From Candidatus Krumholzibacteriota bacterium (GTDB lineage Bacteria; Krumholzibacteriota; Krumholzibacteriia; JAJRXK01), in the NCBI GenBank assembly GCA_029262065.1, contig JAJDAC010000022.1:1-64000 (forward strand): DNA of 64,000 nucleotides. Reading direction: 5' to 3'. Of the stretch, positions 29,073-37,847 are shown in pieces; positions within the stretch are counted from its first letter, which is position 1, and each line of letters opens with the position of its first letter. Below the pieces are notes generated by a model, which did no database searches, was not told the DNA's origin, and worked only from the letters and a program-made list of their open reading frames with translations. Both the position numbers and the translations under genes were made by a program.

Positions 29073-30902
29073 ATGAATACGAACGCAGTCAAATCGAACT
29101 CCAGTGAGAGGGCCCTCGTTGCCCTCTTCTTCATTCTGGCTCTGCTGCTTCGCGCGCTGTTCCGCGTGGAGGCCAGTGAGCTCGAGTTCTTCCAGATCCT
29201 GGGGCTTGATTCCCGCTTCTACCACGACTGGGCGATGTCGCTGGCCGGCGGCACCTTCGCCAGCGACGAGCCGTTCTTCCAGGGCCCACTCTATCCGTAC
29301 TTCCTTTCTGGGTTGTACCGCACGTTCGCGGCCAGCGTCGCCACGGCCCAGTGGTCACAGGCGATTCTGGGCGCACTTTCGACGGCGCTCGTGGTGTCCA
29401 CGACGTGGCGGGTGTTCGAAAACCGTGCCGCGGCCATTTCCGCCGGGCTCATGCTTGGCACCTACGGCTACCTGATGTTCCTCGAGATGCACGTGGTCGC
29501 GGCACCGTTGCTGGTGTTCCTGTTTTCGTTGTCGCTATGGTTGCTCGTTCGTCTCACGCAACAACCCACGATGTGGCGGGCGCTGCCGCTGGGCTTGGTC
29601 GTGGGTTTTCTGGCTCTGGGCCGAGGCGTCGCCCTCGTCATGCTGGCGTTGGGCATTGTGGCCAGTTTAGTGGCCGCGCGGCAACAGCGGAAAACCGTGT
29701 TGCGAGCGAGCGGATTCGTGTTGCTGGGCACCATCGTGGCCCTGCTCCCCACCACCATATTCAACGCGCAGCGGGGCGGTGGCCTGACCCCCGTCAGCAC
29801 CAACGGTGGCATCAACTACTACATTGGCAACCACGACGGTGCCAGCGGAGCGTTCGACAACATTTCCGGTATCGAATTCTTTCAACCCGGGGTTGGCCAG
29901 GATGGCGGCAGCGTGGCCCTGGCCGCACGTCTCAGTGGACGCAACCTCAATCCCACGGAAGCTTCGCGCTACTGGCTGGGTGAAGGCCTACGTTGGAACG
30001 CCGCGAATCCCGGCACCACCGTGGCCCTCTACGGCAAGAAACTGCTCATGCTCATGAGCAACTTCGAAATTCCCCAGATCGAAAACTACGACTGGGGCAG
30101 GGAGGAGTCTCGCTGGCTACGCTGGTCGCCGGTTCGGTTCGGATGGATGATGGCCCTTGCCCTCGTGGGCACGGTTCTGCTTTGGCATCGTCGACCGAGC
30201 CGCTGGATCGTCCTGGCCATGGTGACCTATCTCATCGGCCTGTTGCCATTCTTCGCCACCGGCCGGTTTCGCGCAGTGGTAGTACCGGCCGTCGTGATTC
30301 TGGCCGCCGGAACCATCGGACGACTGTGGGAGCTTTTGCAACAGCGGGATATGCAACGCGTGGCCACCACGGTTGCGGCCGCGACCGCGTTGGCCGTGGG
30401 ACTTGGGTTGTACGCCCCCTCGGGCATCCAGGCTTCTTCCGAAATGCTTCGATTCTACTCACGTGGCGTCGTGGCCATGGAGGCGGGCAAGTCCGGCGAC
30501 GCCATCGAGGCGTTCCGACTGGCCCTGGAGAAGAACCCTGAGCACGTACCGTCGCTGGCCAACATGGCATTCTGCTTCTCGCAGCAGGAGCGCCACGAAG
30601 AGTCCTTGAAGATGTATTCGGCCGCCCTGGCCGTCGACCCCTCGGCCACGCACCTGCTGGGCTTCATGCTGCAGGCCGCCTTGGCCGACAACAACGACAT
30701 TGCCGCGCGAGCGACCTTGGACAGGGTCCTGGAAGTAGACCCCAACAGCTATCCGGCCATCGCGCAACTGGGAGACCTGGAAATGCGCGCGGGGAATTTC
30801 GAGGCCGCGCGCATGCACTGGATGCGCATCCTGCGCGAGGTGCAAGGTGGGCCTCTCCAGGAAATGGCCCAGGAACGCATCCAGTCGCTCTCGGGCAACT
30901 GA
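29073..30902 (+). CDS. GT39-like membrane glycosyltransferase with C-terminal TPRs
   Basis: A 609-residue membrane protein. The N-terminal ~430 residues have about ten hydrophobic helices. An early loop contains LGLDSRFYHDWAMSLAGGTFASDEPFFQGPLYPY, which resembles the catalytic loop of GT39/PMT-type glycosyltransferases in bearing Asp and in the GPLYPYFLSGLYR wording. A large soluble loop has NGGINYYIGNHDGASGAF. The last ~150 residues are TPR-like (AGKSGDAIEAFRLALEKNPEHVPSLANMAFCF). The product could glycosylate envelope proteins from polyprenyl-phosphate sugars, which is inference. A TTG three codons upstream (29064) is also possible; I chose the ATG. It is the second TPR-tailed GT-C-type protein in the window. 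Confidence 0.8.
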   Translation: MNTNAVKSNSSERALVALFFILALLLRALFRVEASELEFFQILGLDSRFYHDWAMSLAGGTFASDEPFFQGPLYPYFLSGLYRTFAASVATAQWSQAILGALSTALVVSTTWRVFENRAAAISAGLMLGTYGYLMFLEMHVVAAPLLVFLFSLSLWLLVRLTQQPTMWRALPLGLVVGFLALGRGVALVMLALGIVASLVAARQQRKTVLRASGFVLLGTIVALLPTTIFNAQRGGGLTPVSTNGGINYYIGNHDGASGAFDNISGIEFFQPGVGQDGGSVALAARLSGRNLNPTEASRYWLGEGLRWNAANPGTTVALYGKKLLMLMSNFEIPQIENYDWGREESRWLRWSPVRFGWMMALALVGTVLLWHRRPSRWIVLAMVTYLIGLLPFFATGRFRAVVVPAVVILAAGTIGRLWELLQQRDMQRVATTVAAATALAVGLGLYAPSGIQASSEMLRFYSRGVVAMEAGKSGDAIEAFRLALEKNPEHVPSLANMAFCFSQQERHEESLKMYSAALAVDPSATHLLGFMLQAALADNNDIAARATLDRVLEVDPNSYPAIAQLGDLEMRAGNFEAARMHWMRILREVQGGPLQEMAQERIQSLSGN

Positions 30903-30934
30903 CCGCTATCCCACGTCTCGATCTGTTTCGTGGT

Positions 30935-31414
30935 TTATCCCGACGGTAGCCGCGGATACGACTGCAGGATCTGGCGCACGCGTTCGCGCACGTCGTCGTA
31001 GTCGGGTTCAATCGAAGCGTCCCAGCCCAAGCCAACGCCGCGCCAGACCCGGCGCTCGGCCGACACATCGACCAGGTCGATCGCGATACTACCGTCTACC
31101 GCGGAGGTGCGGTAGGTAGCCATGAGGTCCACGCGCCGGCTGTCGGTGCGGATGAGCCCCTTGTTGGTCAATTCCTGCGCGATCGCATTCTGAAGGTGAC
31201 GATCGCGTGCGGCGATGGGTTGTCCCAGCGCCGACCCCTCCGACGGCGCCACCTGAAAGCTCTTGTAGCCCGCGAACGAGACGTTGGGGTCAACCTCGGT
31301 GTCCACCGTCAACGAACCCGTGCGCCGGGGCGAGGCACAGCCTGACGCCAGCAACGCCACGATCACCAGAATCAGACCGCAGCGTCGGGCTTGGGGCTGG
31401 TCGAACCTCGTCAT
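30935..31414 (-). CDS. DUF4136-family lipoprotein
   Basis: A 159-residue lipoprotein. The signal peptide ends in the lipobox LLASGC, with Cys25 as the lipidated residue. The remainder shows the DUF4136 pattern: a first strand DTEVDPNVSFAGYKSFQV, a helix HLQNAIAQELTNKGLIR, and a strand DLMATYRTSAVDGS. Members are small envelope lipoproteins of unknown role. The ATG is one base after the stop of the upstream gene (TAG-G-ATG), which indicates translational coupling with the membrane-anchored protein at 31416-32255. Confidence 0.85.
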   Translation of the reverse strand: MTRFDQPQARRCGLILVIVALLASGCASPRRTGSLTVDTEVDPNVSFAGYKSFQVAPSEGSALGQPIAARDRHLQNAIAQELTNKGLIRTDSRRVDLMATYRTSAVDGSIAIDLVDVSAERRVWRGVGLGWDASIEPDYDDVRERVRQILQSYPRLPSG

Positions 31415-31415
31415 C

Positions 31416-32255
31416 CTATTCGTCTCCCAGCTCTACCTGGAAACCGTCTTCGCCGGTAGCAATCATGGCCAACGTTTCTATGAGTTGTTCGTGGGCGGTG
31501 CGCGGAAGCCAGCTACGCAGACGAACCTCCAACGACGCCAATTGAGCGACGTCCTCGCCGGCAAGTTGCCCTCGCAGGGGAAAATCAAACGGTCCCTGGA
31601 AGCGTCGGGCCAGTTCGCTGCTCAGGACCTGTCGCCAGGGATCATCCTCGCCCAACGACTCACGATGATTGCGCAAGATCGTCACGTACATGTCGCGCAG
31701 TTGCTCGAGAGACTCGTCGATCGTTTGCGTGATGTCGCCGCCCTCAATCGGCTCGCCGCTCGACAACGCCATGGGCACGTCGTTGGCCAGCCAGGAGTAC
31801 TGCGTCAGGCAATGCAGATAGACGTACTCGCCCTCGCCCATGCCCTGCTGCATCAAGAGCGAATCTCGAACGGCCAGCGCCACCATGCCGTCCCGGAACA
31901 GCCCCATCGATCCGCGAATCTGTGACGCCGCTTTACGCAACCCCGCGAACGGTCCCGATTTCTCCTGCACATGCAGGGCCTCCGCATCGCTGGCCACCTG
32001 CCGCACGAACCGAGACACCGACTCCCGCACCACCATGAACTGCTCGAGGCGGGCCGGACTCAGCTCGCTCGGCGCCACCGGCACGTACTCTTCGGCGGAA
32101 CCGTACTCCTTCACCAGTTCTTCGTGGACACGCTCGGTGCGCTTGGCCACCTCGAATTCCTGACGAACGTTCTGGACCGCGATGTATCCGCCGATGCCTA
32201 TGAAAAGGACCGCGAGCAGCACGAGTACGCCGCAGCCGATCAATACTTTTTTCAC
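31416..32255 (-). CDS. Membrane-anchored protein of unknown function
   Basis: A 279-residue protein that I do not recognise. It begins with a lysine-lysine and a single hydrophobic helix (VKKVLIGCGVLVLLAVLFIGIGGY), then a mostly helical, charged domain on the far side of the membrane. The helices around SVSRFVRQVASDAEAL and LRDMYVTILRNHRESL look amphipathic. The GTG at 32253-32255 is the start because AGGAGG lies eight bases upstream; the ATG at 32279 would overlap that site. The gene is 55 bases after the histidine kinase gene and is coupled to the DUF4136 lipoprotein gene downstream. The context suggests an envelope role controlled with, or sensed by, the two-component pair. Confidence 0.72.
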   Translation of the reverse strand: MKKVLIGCGVLVLLAVLFIGIGGYIAVQNVRQEFEVAKRTERVHEELVKEYGSAEEYVPVAPSELSPARLEQFMVVRESVSRFVRQVASDAEALHVQEKSGPFAGLRKAASQIRGSMGLFRDGMVALAVRDSLLMQQGMGEGEYVYLHCLTQYSWLANDVPMALSSGEPIEGGDITQTIDESLEQLRDMYVTILRNHRESLGEDDPWRQVLSSELARRFQGPFDFPLRGQLAGEDVAQLASLEVRLRSWLPRTAHEQLIETLAMIATGEDGFQVELGDE

Positions 32256-32309
32256 TGAAGCCTCCTCCTGGCCGGGCAACCCTAGCAGGGAACCGCAAGG
32301 GAGGAAACG

Positions 32310-35300
32310 TCAGACCGCAGCGGTGGCTTCTGGTTGGATCCGGGGTCCTCGAGCCTCGGAAATGGGCAACGCCACGGAGAACACCGAGCCCACGCCAGGG
32401 TCGCTGGACACGAACACGCGGCCGCCGTGCAGCTCCACCAACTTTTTCACGATGGCCAGCCCCAGGCCGCTACTGGGTTCGCCTCCGGTGGGCCGGGGAC
32501 CCAAGCGACGAAATGGCTGGAACAGCTGCTGAATCTCCGACTCGGTCAGGCCCGGCCCCGTGTCCTCGACGCTGACCACGGCTTCGCCGTCGAGCTGTTG
32601 GTACCGCAGGATCACGCGACCACCGGGCTGGGTGTACTTCACGGCGTTGCTCAGAAGGTTGTCCAGCACCTCGACCATGCGGGGCCGATCCATCAGAACG
32701 TCGGAGCACTGATAGCTTCCCGCGAACGTCAGCTCGATCCCCTTCTTTTCGGCGACCCGACGGAAGAATCGGCGGCGCTCTTCGAGCAACGCCGTGATAC
32801 TTCCGGATTCAAGGTCCAGGCGCATTTGACCCGCCTCGATGGCGGCCGTGTCGAGCATGGTCGTAAGCAAGCGCGAGACCCGCGACACTCCCGACTGCAC
32901 CTGACGAAGATCGGCCACGGCTACCGCGGCATCGTGGTGCGAACTCTGCAGATTTTCCAGCACGAGTCCTACGTACCCCTGCACGGTGGTCAGAGGCGTG
33001 CGCATGTCGTGGGCCGCGATCCTCACGAATTCATCCTTCTGCTGGTGCAACCCCCGCAACTCTTCGTTGGCGGCCAGAAGGTCCCGTGTGTTCTCTTCCA
33101 CGCGGCGCGCGAGTCGCCGTCGATCGATCTCCAGGCGCCGCACGCGCCAATGGTAGGCGACCACCACCACCAGCAGGAACAGCAGCCCCACGAGTCCACG
33201 GAACCACGTGGTCATCCAGAACGGAGGCGCGATCAGGATCATCAAACTGACCCCCTCGTCGTTCCACACTCCGTCGTTGTTGCTGGCTCTCACCTGGAAC
33301 TCGTAGCGACCGGGCGCCAGGTCGCTGTAGCTGACTTGTCGTTGGGAGCCCGGGTCGATCCATCCCGCGTCAACGCCGGCGAGCTTGTATCGATAGCGGT
33401 TGGCCGACGGGTTCGTGAAGTCCAGGCTCGCGAACTCCAGCGTCAGGTAGTTCTCACGATGCCCCAGATGAAGCGGCCGCGGTGATCGACCGGACCCTTC
33501 CAATGGCAGCTCACGATCGAAAACCCGAACCCGTCGCAACACCACCGAAGGTACGTGCCGGTTGTCGCGCAGCTCGTCGGGGTTGATTCTATGCAGACCG
33601 TGAACGCCCGCGGTCACGAGCGCGCCCGTGCGGTCCAGCAATGTGGAGTTGCGCGAGAACTGCAGGCCCAGCAGCCCGTCGCGATGGTCAAACACCTGGC
33701 AGCGTGTGGTCTTGGGATCGAACCGTCCCAGGCCCTTGTCGGTGGCCAACCAAAGGTGTCCACTGTAGTCCTCGGCAATGCCGTTGATCATGTTGCTGGG
33801 GAGACCATGTCGCCGCGTGTAGGCCCGGAACAAGTGGGTCTGGGGATCGAACAAGCTGAGGCCGCCACTATAGGTACCCACCCAGACTCGCCCCTGACCA
33901 TCTTCGAACAGGGAATTGATGGTCTTGTTGTTCAGGGAGCCCGGAATCGACGAATCAGGAATGTAGCGGTGAACCCGCCCGGAAACTGGATCGAGCCTGC
34001 ACAGGCCCGACACCGGACCACCGACCCAGAGCGAACCTCCACGATCGTACAGCAGTGACCAAACGGAGTTGACCATGAGTCGAGTCGGATCGGCCCGGTC
34101 GGCCACATGGGGCACGGCCTGGCCAGTGAGCAGATCCACCTGGAGCAGGCCCTGACGCGCCGTGCCAATCCACAACTCGCCTTCGCCGCCGGCGGCGAAC
34201 ACGTTGACACGAGGCGGCAACGACAACGTCGACGCAGTCCAGGGTCCAAACTCCAGTCGCGAGATATCGGTTGGGAGATCGGGGGGCGGCAGTTGCGCTC
34301 GCCAGATTCCCTGGTCGACCGTGCCAACCCACAACATTCGACTCTCATCGATATGCAACGCGCTGACGCGCACCGACGGCAGCTGGCCGTGGCCGCGACC
34401 CAGGGTCAGGCGTTCGACGGTTTGGTTCGGTGGCATCAGCCGCCCAATGCCGCCGCCGTCGCCACCCACCCAGATGTCGCCATCGGGCCCCTCTATGACC
34501 GAACGGATGCCGCCGGGAATCAGGCTCGTGGGCTCGTTGGGGTCGTGTTGCAACGGCACCAACTCCCGCTTGCGCAAATCCAACGAGCTCAAACCGTGGT
34601 TCAACGTACCAACCCACAGCAGGCCGCTGCGATCCTGGTAGATGTGCATGACCACCGAACCACTGAGACTGTGCGGGCGATTGCGACCATGTTCGTACCG
34701 GTACACGCGCGTAGTATCCAACTCCAGTTGCAGCAAACCCTGGCCCTGAGTGCCCAACCAGATGTCACCATCACGGTCCTGCATGAGCGTGCTCACCAGT
34801 ACCTGCTCATCGAGCGCGCCCGTCAGAGGTTCAGTCAAACGCCCACTGGCCGGGTGCCATCGCATGGCGCGCCCGGCCGCCGTCAATATCCACAGGCTGC
34901 CCTCGTGGTCTTCCATGACGAATGGAGCCCAGCTCGAGTAGGCGTTGAAGACGGAAAGGGCGTCGGGCAACGAGAGCCGATGCGTCCATGCATCGCGCGC
35001 CGCGTCGTATTCCCAGATCATACCGTCAATACGACCGGCCCATAGCTGACCGCGGGCCCCCGCCATGACGAACGACATGGCGTCGGCGCCGAGATCGGCC
35101 GCGTACGAAACGAATTCGTCCTGCGCGGCGTCGTAGCGGAATATGCCACCACTGGTGCAAGCCCACACAGATCCACGGTGATCGAGGGTCAGTGAGGTGA
35201 CCAGGATGGCTGAGTCGGGGTCGGCGGCTGGACCGAGATAGTGCCGAAACTCCCCCGTCTCACGATCCATTCGACAGATTCCGTCGAGCGTGCCGAGCCA

Positions 35301-35711
35301 GCGTGCGTCGTCGGCCTCACAGACCGATTGCACAAGCCATGATCGCGCAAACGACTCGAACCCTCGCGTCGCGGAATCAAATCGTTCGATACCGCCGGCG
35401 GCCAGCGCCACCCACACGTCGCCCGAGGCGTCTTCCCACAGTCCATCGATGTAGTTCGCGGAAATTGTCGTGGAATCGGCCGGATCCAATTCGAACACTT
35501 CGAACTCATAGCCGTCGAAACGGTTGAGGCCCGCTTGCGTCCCCACCCATAGGTATCCGTCCCGGTCCTGGTGCATCAGCAGCACCGACGAGCCGGAAAG
35601 CCCGTCCTCGACACTCAATCTGCGAAATGCGGCGTTCTCTGGAGCCACCGCCCCCAACGAGAACAACACCGCGACACAGACGAGAAAATCGAGTTGTCGC
35701 GCCATGGCCAT
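32310..35711 (-). CDS. Sensor histidine kinase with periplasmic two-propeller and Y_Y_Y domain
   Basis: A 1133-residue membrane sensor kinase. A signal peptide is followed by about 700 residues of propeller repeats with the Reg_prop wording DRDGYLWVGTQAGLNRFDG and many later GDIWLGTQGQGLLQL-like copies. Next is a Y_Y_Y domain (NRYRYKLAGVDAGWIDPG ... PGRYEFQVRASNNDG), one transmembrane helix (GLVGLLFLLVVVVAYHW), HisKA with His901 in IAAHDMRTPL, and HATPase with N-box DNLLSNAVKYT, VEDTGPGL and SSGLGLAIVKKL. It ends soon after the HATPase with no receiver or AraC output, unlike the hybrid kinases of Bacteroides polysaccharide loci. The adjacent receiver gene is the probable partner. The ligand is unknown; polysaccharide or peptide breakdown products are the family's common signals. 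Confidence 0.9.
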   Translation of the reverse strand: MAMARQLDFLVCVAVLFSLGAVAPENAAFRRLSVEDGLSGSSVLLMHQDRDGYLWVGTQAGLNRFDGYEFEVFELDPADSTTISANYIDGLWEDASGDVWVALAAGGIERFDSATRGFESFARSWLVQSVCEADDARWLGTLDGICRMDRETGEFRHYLGPAADPDSAILVTSLTLDHRGSVWACTSGGIFRYDAAQDEFVSYAADLGADAMSFVMAGARGQLWAGRIDGMIWEYDAARDAWTHRLSLPDALSVFNAYSSWAPFVMEDHEGSLWILTAAGRAMRWHPASGRLTEPLTGALDEQVLVSTLMQDRDGDIWLGTQGQGLLQLELDTTRVYRYEHGRNRPHSLSGSVVMHIYQDRSGLLWVGTLNHGLSSLDLRKRELVPLQHDPNEPTSLIPGGIRSVIEGPDGDIWVGGDGGGIGRLMPPNQTVERLTLGRGHGQLPSVRVSALHIDESRMLWVGTVDQGIWRAQLPPPDLPTDISRLEFGPWTASTLSLPPRVNVFAAGGEGELWIGTARQGLLQVDLLTGQAVPHVADRADPTRLMVNSVWSLLYDRGGSLWVGGPVSGLCRLDPVSGRVHRYIPDSSIPGSLNNKTINSLFEDGQGRVWVGTYSGGLSLFDPQTHLFRAYTRRHGLPSNMINGIAEDYSGHLWLATDKGLGRFDPKTTRCQVFDHRDGLLGLQFSRNSTLLDRTGALVTAGVHGLHRINPDELRDNRHVPSVVLRRVRVFDRELPLEGSGRSPRPLHLGHRENYLTLEFASLDFTNPSANRYRYKLAGVDAGWIDPGSQRQVSYSDLAPGRYEFQVRASNNDGVWNDEGVSLMILIAPPFWMTTWFRGLVGLLFLLVVVVAYHWRVRRLEIDRRRLARRVEENTRDLLAANEELRGLHQQKDEFVRIAAHDMRTPLTTVQGYVGLVLENLQSSHHDAAVAVADLRQVQSGVSRVSRLLTTMLDTAAIEAGQMRLDLESGSITALLEERRRFFRRVAEKKGIELTFAGSYQCSDVLMDRPRMVEVLDNLLSNAVKYTQPGGRVILRYQQLDGEAVVSVEDTGPGLTESEIQQLFQPFRRLGPRPTGGEPSSGLGLAIVKKLVELHGGRVFVSSDPGVGSVFSVALPISEARGPRIQPEATAAV

Positions 35712-35813
35712 CCCGGAATGCGCGGCATGGCCAGCCCGTCAGCTCGCCCGCCGATACCTTGAGAAATCTGCTATTGGCAGTTTCGGCTGGTAACGCCGGG
35801 AACTTGAAGGGAA

Positions 35814-36242
35814 TCAGACGCTCGAAGGCATGGGCAAGAGCCGGCTGACGGCCGCCATCAGGTCGGCCGGTGCGAATGGCTTGGCCAACGTCACCGAAGC
35901 ACCCAATCGTTCGGCAATCTTGAGGTAGTCGCCCGAGCCGAAGCGGGTGCCGCCCGACATGGCAATCACCGGAAGGTCAGCGTGACTGGCGCGCAGCTGC
36001 AGAATGGTCTCAATACCCTCCTGCTCGGGCATGACGATGTCGGTCAGCACCAGATCCGGCGGCTCCGACTCGACCGCGCGCACGCCCTCGACGCCGTTGG
36101 TTGCCTGCGACGTTTCATAGCCGGCCGATTCCAGCACACGCACCAGTAGCTCGCGCAACTCGGTGTCGTCATCGATCACGAGGATTCGGGGCCGGGCCGG
36201 CCCGCTGGGAACGAATTCCGGAGTCGATTGAGAATCTTGCAT
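35814..36242 (-). CDS. Single-domain response regulator (CheY-like)
   Basis: A 142-residue receiver domain without an output domain. The acidic pocket is Asp24-Asp26 in LVIDDDTE, the phosphoacceptor is Asp68 in LVLTDIVMP, the switch residue is Ser96 in IAMSGG, and Lys121 is in LAKPFAP. A short disordered N-terminus precedes the fold. The ATG at 36240-36242 begins the sensible reading; the open frame to 36296 adds residues that lie in the divergent promoter region. It is the first gene of the likely minus-strand operon response regulator, histidine kinase, anchored protein, DUF4136 lipoprotein. With no DNA-binding output it would act by protein contact or in a relay. Confidence 0.9.
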   Translation of the reverse strand: MQDSQSTPEFVPSGPARPRILVIDDDTELRELLVRVLESAGYETSQATNGVEGVRAVESEPPDLVLTDIVMPEQEGIETILQLRASHADLPVIAMSGGTRFGSGDYLKIAERLGASVTLAKPFAPADLMAAVSRLLPMPSSV

Positions 36243-36399
36243 GGTCCAAGAGCCCCCGCTGGCGCACAGCGCCCGCTGGAAATGGTTGTGGAACACGATC
36301 CATTGCGTGGATCGGTTCGGGTTTGCGCATGTCCAATGGGGAGCTTCGAATCAATTCAAAGGTCCCAATGCACGATCCGTTCCATCTAACGATCGTGGT

Positions 36400-36427
36400 T
36401 TGCCCGAAACAGGGGGAATGCTAGTCT
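36400..36427 (+). promoter_or_regulatory. Possible sigma-70-type promoter of the beta-barrel gene
   Basis: TTGCCC (36400-36405) and TAGTCT (36422-36427) are separated by 16 bases and lie about 65 bases before the ATG at 36493. The match is modest. The same -10-like hexamer TAGTCT occurs before rlmB. The rest of 36243-36492 is the divergent region shared with the response-regulator gene. Confidence 0.3.
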
Positions 36428-36492
36428 ATTCCGATCATGAGCCGGACTGGCCAGCACCGACCCTAGATACCCTGTCCCCTAAGGAACTTACG

Positions 36493-37824
36493 ATGCGGCA
36501 AAGAACCTGGACCGTCGCGGCGGCGATCATCGTGTGGAGCATCGCTCCCACTCTGGCGTACTCGGATGGGGGGGCCTTTTCCCCGAACCTCCGGGACCTC
36601 ATCCCCAACTTGCTGCAACAGGGAATAACGCTCGCCCCGCCCGAAGTGGGAACCGACCACTCCGCGCACTTCATCAGCTCGGACTCACCGCAATTGCTGG
36701 CGCTCCAACGACTCAATGCCGATCTGGGCGGTCAGCTCTCGTCGTTTCCGCTTTCATCTTCGGCCGGCGGCTTCACCTACCAGCTGGATCCGGCGCTGGG
36801 TGTGTTCACGCGTTCGACCGAGAGCTTCGGGCCCATCTATTCCGAACGGTTCAACACGGTGGGTGAAGGACGCTTCAGTCTCGGCGTGAATTTCAGTCAT
36901 TTCTCGTTCGATGAAGTAGACGACCTGAACCTGCGCGACGGAGATCTGCGTCTCGTGTTCAGCCACGAAGACACCAACCAGGACGGCAGCAGCTTGGAAA
37001 CCCCTTTCGAGGGCGATGTCATTACCGCGGAGCTGTTCCTGAAAATGCAGAGCAGTGTAACCGCCTTCGTGGCCACGTTCGGTTTGAGCGACCGTTTCGA
37101 TCTGGGTCTGGCCGTTCCGCTGGTCGACGTGCAAATCGAAGCATCCGCGGCGGCCACCGTGCGAAGACTGGCCACGGGCGAGGCTTCCTCCGTGCACACC
37201 TTCGAGAACGGAAGCCCCGAGGATGTGATCACCCAGTCGGGTTCGGCCACCGGTCTGGGCGACGTGGTCATCCGCGGCAAGCTCGTGTTGTCACAAAGCG
37301 AAACAGGTGGCCTCGCGCTCATCGGCGACGTTCGTGCCCCCACCGGCGAGGAACGTGACCTGCTGGGCCTGGGCGAATGGCAATTCAAGGGCGGGCTCAT
37401 CGGCTCGGTATCGCGTGGCAGTATTTCACCCCACGGCAACGTGGCCTTCGCCTCCACCACCGGAGATATTCCCAACGAGTTCACCCACGCGTTGGGTATA
37501 GATTGGGCCGCCAGCGGCACCGTAACCCTGGCCGCGGACTTGCTTGGGCGCTACTTCCTGGACTCACCCAAGGTGAACGTCCAGGACCAGACCTTCGAGG
37601 CCAACGTGAATCCAGCCGGCACGCCGGTCGATCTGGTGGAGGCTGACTACCCCATTTTGGGCGTGGCATCGAGCGAGTCGCGATACCTGCTCTCGGCCTC
37701 GTTCGGCTTCAAGGTGAACGTGGTTTCCAATCTGCTGCTGAGCTTGAACGGCCTGGTGTCGGTGAGTACCGACGGGTTGCAGGATCACTTCACGCCCCTG
37801 ATCGGGATGGATTACAGTTTCTAG
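36493..37824 (+). CDS. Outer-membrane beta-barrel protein (phenol MetA/transporter-like)
   Basis: A 443-residue exported protein with a signal peptide (MRQRTWTVAAAIIVWSIAPT, cleavage near TLA). The rest has the alternating hydrophobic pattern of an outer-membrane barrel and wording shared with the 'MetA-pathway of phenol degradation' family: FSLGVNFSHFSFDEVDDL, SDRFDLGLAVPLVDVQIEA, GLGDVVIRGKLVL, DVRAPTGEERDLLG and the C-terminal GLVSVSTDGLQDHFTPLIG. It ends in Phe (MDYSF), typical of BAM-inserted barrels. No transport substrate can be named. AAGGAA precedes the ATG. It is followed after 23 bases by the anchored protein at 37848. Confidence 0.83.
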   Translation: MRQRTWTVAAAIIVWSIAPTLAYSDGGAFSPNLRDLIPNLLQQGITLAPPEVGTDHSAHFISSDSPQLLALQRLNADLGGQLSSFPLSSSAGGFTYQLDPALGVFTRSTESFGPIYSERFNTVGEGRFSLGVNFSHFSFDEVDDLNLRDGDLRLVFSHEDTNQDGSSLETPFEGDVITAELFLKMQSSVTAFVATFGLSDRFDLGLAVPLVDVQIEASAAATVRRLATGEASSVHTFENGSPEDVITQSGSATGLGDVVIRGKLVLSQSETGGLALIGDVRAPTGEERDLLGLGEWQFKGGLIGSVSRGSISPHGNVAFASTTGDIPNEFTHALGIDWAASGTVTLAADLLGRYFLDSPKVNVQDQTFEANVNPAGTPVDLVEADYPILGVASSESRYLLSASFGFKVNVVSNLLLSLNGLVSVSTDGLQDHFTPLIGMDYSF

Positions 37825-37847
37825 ATTCCCTGGAAAGCTGATCGGTC

